Positions 5,632-9,155 of a DNA stretch of 9,155 nucleotides are shown here, in pieces. The notes under the pieces are model-generated. The model was not told the origin of the DNA. It worked only from the letters and a program-made list of their open reading frames with translations, and did not search any database. This stretch comes from an uncultured bacterium. GTDB lineage: Bacteria; Bdellovibrionota_C; UBA2361; CAKMMH01. A program made the position numbers and the translations under genes. Location of the stretch: positions 1 through 9,155 of the forward strand of contig CAKMMH010000062.1 in NCBI GenBank assembly GCA_927798255.1. Reading direction: 5' to 3'. Within the stretch, counting starts at the first letter, position 1; each line of letters opens with the position of its first letter.

Positions 5632-5984
5632 ATTTAATAATTAAAATAACTAGTTATTGAATATATAAAAAAAGAATAACAAACGCAGTTTATAGAGAAC
5701 CAAGTGTACTTATCGTGATATGTGCAGCATTAGATATGGCATACACTACACAAAATGGAGTAAAGGTTATACCTGTAGGGTGTTTAAAAGATTGAGTTTA
5801 ATAATTTTTTTGTTAATGATGCAGGCAGAATGCTTTATTAGTTATTATATGATGAAAAATTATGCAATAATTTTGATATGCTATTTACAATCAAAAATAT
5901 TAAATAATTCAATTAGAAATTATCTTCATAGCTATTTTGAAAGCTAATCCATATTAAGGTGTGTAAAAATTTAACCATGGTTAA
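5632..5984. other. Degraded stretch without an intact gene
   Basis: No convincing gene. Protein-like pieces occur in different frames: 5661-5795 reads ...NAVYREPSVLIVICAALDMAYTTQN..GVKVIPVGCLKD then stop, and a neighbouring frame continues FNNFFVNDAGRMLY to a stop at 5841. Together they look like a frameshifted gene remnant of unknown family. A 75-codon open frame at 5720-5947 crosses both and is rich in Ile, Tyr and Met as expected of AT-rich chance sequence. I assign no function. Confidence 0.4.
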
Positions 5985-5990
5985 ATTTTT
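5965..5990. repeat. Perfect 26-bp palindrome, possibly a terminator
   Basis: AAAAATTTAACCA is followed directly by its exact reverse complement, centred on CCATGG, and then two more T. As RNA it would form an A-run/stem/T-run hairpin able to terminate in either direction. It sits exactly where the readable radical SAM fragment begins. Confidence 0.6.
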
Positions 5991-6770
5991 TTACTTTATA
6001 TTTTAATTAAATATGGTATTGAACATATTCAGATAACTTTAGCTGGTGGTCAAAAAGTTCACGATAGACGAAGAATAAAACAGGATGGAAGTGGAAGTTT
6101 TGAAAAAATAATTAATAACATAAAATTGGCAGTTTCTAATAATATTAAGGTGTATTTACGTGTAAATGTTGATAGAGATAATATTAGCGATCTTCCAAAT
6201 TTGTCAAAACTTTTAGTTGAGTTGTTTGATAAGGCATCAACCATTAAGCCGTATCTTTATTTGCTTCAAGATGGTGGATGCTCTGGAAATGATAAAGTAA
6301 TAGAAGAGGCTATTGGAATTAAAGAAATATTCGAGTTAGAAAAAGAAAATCCTTCGATGAAAATCTTCTTTAAGAAATATCATCCTGCAAAATTTATAAA
6401 TTCAATCTTGGAAAATAAGGTTTATAATCCAATTTTAAGGCATTGTGGCGCATCAAAAAACCAGTACATTTTAGACTTTGATGGACGTGTTTATAAATGT
6501 TGGCATGGAATAGGTAATAAAGAATACGTTTGTGGAAAGATTGATAAATCGATCGAGTTTAATAAAATGTCAAAGAGTTGGCAAGATAGAAGTGTTAAAA
6601 ATATTGAGAAGTGTAAAAGTTGTAAATATAGATACTTATGTGGAACAGGGTGTCTAGCGGTAACACATTATACTGTTAATGATGAGGTGCTTAAATCTGC
6701 TAGTTGTGTCGATTATGAAAATTTGATAAATTCCCTTGTGTTATATAGTTTAGATGAAACGATATGTTAG
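5985..6770 (+). pseudogene. Radical SAM/SPASM peptide-modifying enzyme, C-terminal part only
   Basis: Radical SAM/SPASM proteins use a [4Fe-4S]-AdoMet cluster and auxiliary clusters, often to modify ribosomally made peptides. The frame opens after TAA 5982 with no usual start until TTG 6126, yet homology-like sequence precedes that: YGIEHIQITLAGGQKVHDRRR (about 6012-6074), then GSGSFEKIINNI and VYLRVNVDRDN, all typical of the second half of the radical SAM barrel. The SPASM domain is complete: Cys at 6444, then DGRVYKC, then CX2CX5CX3C with Cys codons at 6612, 6621, 6639 and 6651, and a later Cys before VDYENL. The N-terminal CX3CX2C cluster motif is absent, so this cannot be an active radical SAM enzyme as it stands. 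It overlaps the next gene by seven bases, implying an old operon. The natural substrate is unknown; no precursor peptide is recognisable. Confidence 0.8.
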
Positions 6771-7297
6771 AACAAAAAGATGAACCAGTTGTAACATTAG
6801 GAATATTTGCCCATGCAAATGCTGGCAAAACAACAATTACTGAAAGATTGCTCTATGAAACTAAAGCTATAGATGAGGTCGGAAGTGTTGATGATGGAAC
6901 TACTGTAACTGATGACTTAAATGTTGAAAGGGCAAGGGGGATTTCGGTTAGATCTGCACTTGTGAATTTTAATTTACCATCATTAAAAAAAGTTCAGCTC
7001 ATAGATACTCCAGGTCATATTGATTTTTCAGCGGAAGTAGAAAGAGCAATTACTGTTCTTGATGCTGCTGTTTTAGTAATTTCTGGAGTTGAAGGAATAG
7101 AAGCTCAGACGTATTCAGTTTGGAAAGCATTACGTCAAAAGAATGTTCCTGTGATAATCTTTATAAATAAAATGGATAGAATGGGAGCAAATTATGAACG
7201 AGTTATAGAGCAACTTAAGACTGAACTTGATGATGCTATTGTTCCTATAGTAAATGTACAGGTTGTCAATGGAAAAATTACTATATCTGAATATTAG
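6764..7297 (+). CDS. EF-G/TetM-like translation GTPase, N-terminal GTPase domain only (truncated)
   Basis: This encodes the G domain of a translation factor of the EF-G/ribosomal-protection (TetM-like) class, 177 residues against roughly 640-700 for the full family. The P-loop is AHANAGKT at residues 16-23 (AHVDAGKT is usual, so Asn replaces the conserved Asp at 19). The switch I region ends in ERARGIS, G3 is DTPGH at 81-85 and G4 is NKMD at 135-138. The frame ends after VVNGKITISEY with TAG, so domains II-V, which contact the ribosome, are missing and cannot be found in the AT-rich 7298-7513. The ATG at 6764 overlaps the end of the radical SAM fragment, showing translational coupling. It is probably a remnant; a free-standing GTPase is less likely. 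Tetracycline resistance should not be inferred. Confidence 0.85.
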   Translation: MLEQKDEPVVTLGIFAHANAGKTTITERLLYETKAIDEVGSVDDGTTVTDDLNVERARGISVRSALVNFNLPSLKKVQLIDTPGHIDFSAEVERAITVLDAAVLVISGVEGIEAQTYSVWKALRQKNVPVIIFINKMDRMGANYERVIEQLKTELDDAIVPIVNVQVVNGKITISEY

Positions 7298-7373
7298 AAA
7301 AAAAATAATATTTAAAAATTCTAATTAATTAAAGAGAGATTTTATGATAATTCATAATTTTTAATAAAATAGT

Positions 7374-7398
7374 AAAAATTTTAAGCTTAAAATTTTTT
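7374..7398. repeat. Perfect 24-bp palindrome, possibly a terminator
   Basis: AAAAATTTTAAG is followed directly by its reverse complement (centre AAGCTT) and one further T. It resembles the 5965-5990 palindrome in build (A5 ... T5). It lies 77 bases after the truncated GTPase gene and just before the metG promoter, so it may terminate the upstream unit. Confidence 0.55.
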
Positions 7399-7399
7399 G

Positions 7400-7428
7400 T
7401 TGATTTTAGTGGTTAATAACTTTAAAAT
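7400..7428 (+). promoter_or_regulatory. Probable metG promoter
   Basis: TTGATT (7400-7405) and TAAAAT (7423-7428) are separated by 17 bases. Downstream in the leader an 8-pair inverted repeat (AAGATATT 7437-7444 with AATATCTT 7454-7461) could form a hairpin. No T-box sequence is visible. Confidence 0.45.
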
Positions 7429-7513
7429 AATTTGCGAAGATATTACTTTCATCAATATCTTTCAAAATTAATAAAATTTTTTAAATTCAAAAAATTAAAA
7501 GGTAACTCTAAAA

Positions 7514-9043
7514 ATGTCAAAAGAATATTTCTATATTACTACTCCTATTTATTATCCAAACTCTGTTCCTCATATAGGACATGCCTACACCACTGTTGTT
7601 GCTGATGTGCTAAATAGGTATGAAAATTTTTTTGGAAAGACTACATTTTTTATGACAGGAACAGATGAACATGGGCAAAAGATTTTAGAAGCTGCAAAAA
7701 AATCTGGCATGGAAACGATGGCGTTTGTAGATAAAATCGTTAAAGAATTTCAAGATTCTTGGAAAGCACTTTTAGTAAATCCAAATAAATTTATAAGAAC
7801 ATCAGACCCTGAGCATATAAAAGTTGTGCAATATGCCCTTAATGATTTATTTAACAAAGGAGATATTTATAAAAAAGGTTATAGTGGGTGGTACTGTGTA
7901 AGTGAAGAAATTTTTTATACTGAAAAAGATTTAGTTGATGGAAAGACGCCTACAGGAAAAGAAGTAATCTATGTAACTGAAGAAAATTATTTTTTCAAAA
8001 TGTCAAAATATCAAGATAGACTAATAAAGTACATAAATGAAAACAAAAATTATATTTGCCCAGAAAGTAGAAGACAAGAAGTGCTTGGCTTTTTAAGAAA
8101 TCCACTTTCTGACCTTTGTATTAGTAGACCAAAAAGCAGAGTGCCTTGGGGAATAGAACTTCCATTTGATAAAGATTATGTAACTTATGTTTGGTTTGAT
8201 GCTCTTATTAACTATATTTCTGGACTTGGCTTTTTAGAAAGAGAAAACAATGACTTTAATAATTTTTGGAAAGAGTCGCATCATCTTATTGGAAAAGATA
8301 TTTTAACAACTCATGCTGTTTATTGGTCAACAATGCTTATGGCATTAGATATACCACTTCCAAAACAAATTTTTGCTCATGGTTGGTGGTTAAATTCTGA
8401 AAGTAAGAAAATGAGTAAGTCAGAAGGAGACGTGATATCTCCAAGTAGTGTATGTGAAACTTTTGGTGCAGAGGCATTTAGGTATTATATGTGCCGTGGT
8501 GGAAAATTTGGGTTAGATGTCCCTTTTTCAATTGATACTATGAAAGAAAGATTAAATGATGAGCTTGCAAATAATTATGGAAATTTAGTAAGTAGGTCAT
8601 TTAAAATAGTAGAAAAAGATTTTGAAGGAATAGTACCAAGTGTGGAAATTAAACTAGAAACGTCAAAAGAGTTAATAAAAGAAGAAGAAAAACTTTCTCT
8701 ATTTGTAAAAGAAAATATTGAAAGTTTTAATATTGATACTGCAGTTTTTGAAATTTCAAATTTCTTAAAAAAAGTTAATAAATACTTTGGTGATCTTGAG
8801 CCTTGGAAATGCAAAAAACAAGGAGAAACTCAAAAAGAAGCAGAGTGTCTTTATGTAACTTTAGATGCCTTGCGTGTTGCCTCAATTTTATTTTCACCAA
8901 TTTTAATAGATACTTCTAAAAAAGTTTTAAATGCACTAAACGTACCAAGTGATGAAAGAACATATAATCACACTTTAACTTTTGGTAAGCTAAAAGCTGG
9001 AAGTAAAATTGAAATGCTTAGTCCTATATTTATGAAGTATTAA
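7514..9043 (+). CDS. metG: Methionyl-tRNA synthetase
   Basis: This class I synthetase charges tRNA-Met in the cytoplasm. It has 509 residues. The Rossmann fold starts at YFYITTPIYYPNSVPHIGHAYT with HIGH at residues 20-23; FMTGTDEHGQKI follows, the connective insert has EENYFFKMSKYQ, then YVWFDALINYISGLG, and KMSKS is at 299-303. The helical anticodon-binding domain includes NNYGNLVSR and LEPWKCKK. The insert lacks the Cys pairs that bind zinc in the E. coli-type enzyme (VDGKTPTGKEV where CxxC would lie), placing it in the zinc-free, MetG2-like group. The C-terminal tRNA-binding (EMAP-like) domain is absent, common for short forms. The ATG at 7514 has AAAAGG ending at 7502, a longish 11-base spacing. 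No decay is visible, and it has its own promoter-like site. Confidence 0.96.
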   Translation: MSKEYFYITTPIYYPNSVPHIGHAYTTVVADVLNRYENFFGKTTFFMTGTDEHGQKILEAAKKSGMETMAFVDKIVKEFQDSWKALLVNPNKFIRTSDPEHIKVVQYALNDLFNKGDIYKKGYSGWYCVSEEIFYTEKDLVDGKTPTGKEVIYVTEENYFFKMSKYQDRLIKYINENKNYICPESRRQEVLGFLRNPLSDLCISRPKSRVPWGIELPFDKDYVTYVWFDALINYISGLGFLERENNDFNNFWKESHHLIGKDILTTHAVYWSTMLMALDIPLPKQIFAHGWWLNSESKKMSKSEGDVISPSSVCETFGAEAFRYYMCRGGKFGLDVPFSIDTMKERLNDELANNYGNLVSRSFKIVEKDFEGIVPSVEIKLETSKELIKEEEKLSLFVKENIESFNIDTAVFEISNFLKKVNKYFGDLEPWKCKKQGETQKEAECLYVTLDALRVASILFSPILIDTSKKVLNALNVPSDERTYNHTLTFGKLKAGSKIEMLSPIFMKY

Positions 9044-9059
9044 AGGGGGAATATTTTTT

Positions 9060-9155
9060 CTAATACCCAAAATAGTAGAATTCTACAATTATTGCTATCG
9101 CTACTTCTAAAAATATTTTTTTATAAATCTTGTTGCTATTTATTAAATCTAATGA
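9060..9155 (-). CDS. Possible C-terminal tail of a converging gene, cut by the window edge
   Basis: On the minus strand a frame is open from the right edge to a TAG at 9060-9062, giving 31 residues ending ...IFLEVAIAIIVEFYYFGY. The hydrophobic/aromatic end could belong to a membrane protein, but 31 codons may be open by chance. It lies 17 bases beyond the metG stop. A perfect palindrome GTAGAATTCTAC lies inside it at 9075-9086. Confidence 0.2.
   Translation of the reverse strand, partial: SLDLINSNKIYKKIFLEVAIAIIVEFYYFGY

Noticed and set aside
6764..7297. Tetracycline-resistance (ribosomal protection) gene
   Set aside because: Only the GTPase domain is present; the domains that act on the ribosome and drug site are missing.
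7298..7513. T-box or other riboswitch upstream of metG
   Set aside because: No T-box core sequence or antiterminator is seen; only a promoter-like pair, an AT palindrome and one small inverted repeat.
8575..8814. A 79-codon minus-strand frame inside metG
   Set aside because: It lies wholly antisense to the well-supported anticodon-binding domain of metG and has no initiation signals.

Overview
The window is about 9.2 kb of very AT-rich bacterial chromosome. Sampled core genes are near 26% G+C. Housekeeping genes are scattered singly or in pairs rather than in large operons, intergenic spacers are long, and several genes are visibly broken. This fits a host-associated bacterium or symbiont undergoing gene decay. 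I cannot name the lineage from the sequence alone.

Left part (1-1860): the 3' end of a copper-type P1B ATPase gene enters from the left edge. It is followed by the rplM-rpsI operon (ribosomal proteins L13 and S9), closed by a strong rho-independent terminator, and then by tRNA-Thr(CGT).

Middle part (1860-4430), between two tRNA-Thr genes: (i) an orphan locus at 1988-2566 with a possible promoter, a Shine-Dalgarno site and three tiny frames joined by 4-base overlaps, probably one frameshifted small membrane protein; (ii) tag, 3-methyladenine DNA glycosylase I; (iii) a minus-strand orphan gene of 138 codons with its own promoter, palindrome and terminator, at about 37% G+C; (iv) a 213-bp, 50% G+C element with 20-bp inverted ends and TTAA flanks, which looks like a MITE and sits between a promoter-like site and tRNA-Thr(GGT).

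Right part (4430-9155): tRNA-Thr(GGT) lies 37 bases ahead of murG (lipid II synthesis), followed by about 430 bases of degraded sequence with a 23-bp tandem repeat. Next comes a two-gene remnant: a radical SAM/SPASM protein lacking its N-terminal AdoMet-cluster half, overlapping by 7 bases the GTPase domain of an EF-G/TetM-like factor cut off at 177 residues. A long perfect AT-rich palindrome lies on each side of this pair. The window ends with intact metG (methionyl-tRNA synthetase) and perhaps the tail of a converging minus-strand gene.

The clear working genes serve translation (rplM, rpsI, two tRNA-Thr, metG), cell-wall synthesis (murG), DNA repair (tag) and metal export. The most unusual items are the MITE-like element upstream of tRNA-Thr/murG, the radical SAM-GTPase remnant, and the two G+C-richer orphan loci. 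I see no complete new multi-gene system.
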